A stretch of 5,543 nucleotides of DNA from assembly GCA_014383605.1 (NCBI GenBank), contig JACNHM010000165.1, forward strand, positions 3,571-9,113, written 5' to 3'. Below are positions 5,266 through 5,543 of this stretch, piece by piece. The position numbers were made by a program, and so were the translations under genes. The notes under the pieces are model-generated. The model was given only the letters and a program-made list of their open reading frames with translations, was not told where the DNA came from and did not search any database. Numbering within the stretch: position 1 is the first letter of the stretch; every line of letters begins with the position of its first letter. Source of the stretch: Chloroflexota bacterium. GTDB lineage: Bacteria > Chloroflexota > Anaerolineae > UBA3071.

Positions 5266-5543
5266 CTACACCTCCGCCTTCACCCGCTTGCGGAAGGCCA
5301 GCTTGTCGCCGGCCACGTCGGCGACGATGGTGTCGCCTTCGCCGAATTCGCCACTCAGCAGCGCCAGCGCCAGCAGGTCCTGCAGATGTCGCTGGATGGC
5401 CCGCTTCAGCGGACGAGCGCCATACACCGGATCGTAACCGGCCTCGGCCAGGAAGCGGAGCGCACCGTCGGTAAGCTCCAGCGTCAACTTGCGCTCCGCC
5501 AGCAGCCCGCGCAGCCGCCGCAACTGGATCTCCACGATCTGCT
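5266..5543 (-). CDS. clpB: ATP-dependent disaggregase ClpB, C-terminal end (partial)
   Basis: The last ~92 residues of a minus-strand gene that continues beyond the right edge; stop TAG is at 5268-5266. The sequence begins QIVEIQLRRLRGLLAERK, then ELTDGALRFLAEAGYDPVYGARPLKRAIQR, which is the D2 small domain of Hsp100/ClpB with the sensor-2 GAR arginine, followed by LQDLLALALLSGEFGEGDTI. IVEIQL and the LQDxLALALLxGEF pattern point to ClpB over ClpC/ClpA. A Leu replaces the Pro usual in QDPLA. The tail ends in FRKRVKAEV. Family knowledge: ClpB hexamers thread aggregated proteins through a central pore together with DnaK, in the cytoplasm. It is convergent with the phosphoesterase gene and functionally unrelated to the envelope genes. 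The apparent GTG start at 5535 is an internal Val codon. Confidence 0.93.
   Translation of the reverse strand, partial: QIVEIQLRRLRGLLAERKLTLELTDGALRFLAEAGYDPVYGARPLKRAIQRHLQDLLALALLSGEFGEGDTIVADVAGDKLAFRKRVKAEV

Noticed and set aside
5117..5437. 106-codon plus-strand open frame between the phosphoesterase and clpB
   Set aside because: It crosses the right arm of the inverted-repeat element and runs antisense through clpB; no ribosome-binding site and no recognisable domain.

Overview
The window is GC-rich and comes from the chromosome of a bacterium. The most likely source is Chloroflexota (Anaerolineae/Caldilineae-like). This is inferred from a DUF2723-type membrane glycosyltransferase next to a DUF4012 protein, a membrane-bound LpxH-like metallophosphoesterase, ClpB, and short tandem 7-, 8- and 9-mer repeats at gene edges. 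No rRNA, tRNA, transposase or CRISPR array is visible.

Layout, left to right. (1) The 3' end of a DUF2723/protein O-mannosyltransferase-like membrane protein (to 851, +), with an in-frame heptanucleotide repeat inside it. (2) A 182-bp spacer mostly filled by an imperfect inverted-repeat element (855-1017) that carries ACGGAT repeats. (3) A complete DUF4012 protein (1034-2929, +), whose stop codon lies inside an octanucleotide tandem array (2918-2965). (4) A complete membrane-anchored calcineurin-like metallophosphoesterase (2981-4924, +), with a carbohydrate-binding-module-like beta-sandwich apparently nested in its catalytic core. (5) A 341-bp gene-free convergent region. It holds a strong hairpin terminator and then a REPIN/BIME-like element: two inverted hairpins whose core sequences are reverse complements, further inner inverted repeats, and a 15-bp direct repeat on each side. 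(6) The C-terminal end of clpB (5266-5543, -), running out of the window.

The three plus-strand genes are co-directional and fit a cell-envelope or surface-polysaccharide theme: a lipid-linked sugar transferase, a DUF4012 envelope protein and a membrane phosphoesterase. Each gap contains a repeat and a good Shine-Dalgarno, so they may form one transcription unit ending at the 4949-4978 hairpin; no promoter was convincing. ClpB is a separate, convergent housekeeping gene.

The best candidates for something new are the nested sugar-binding-like domain in the phosphoesterase and the structured mobile-element-like unit between the convergent genes.
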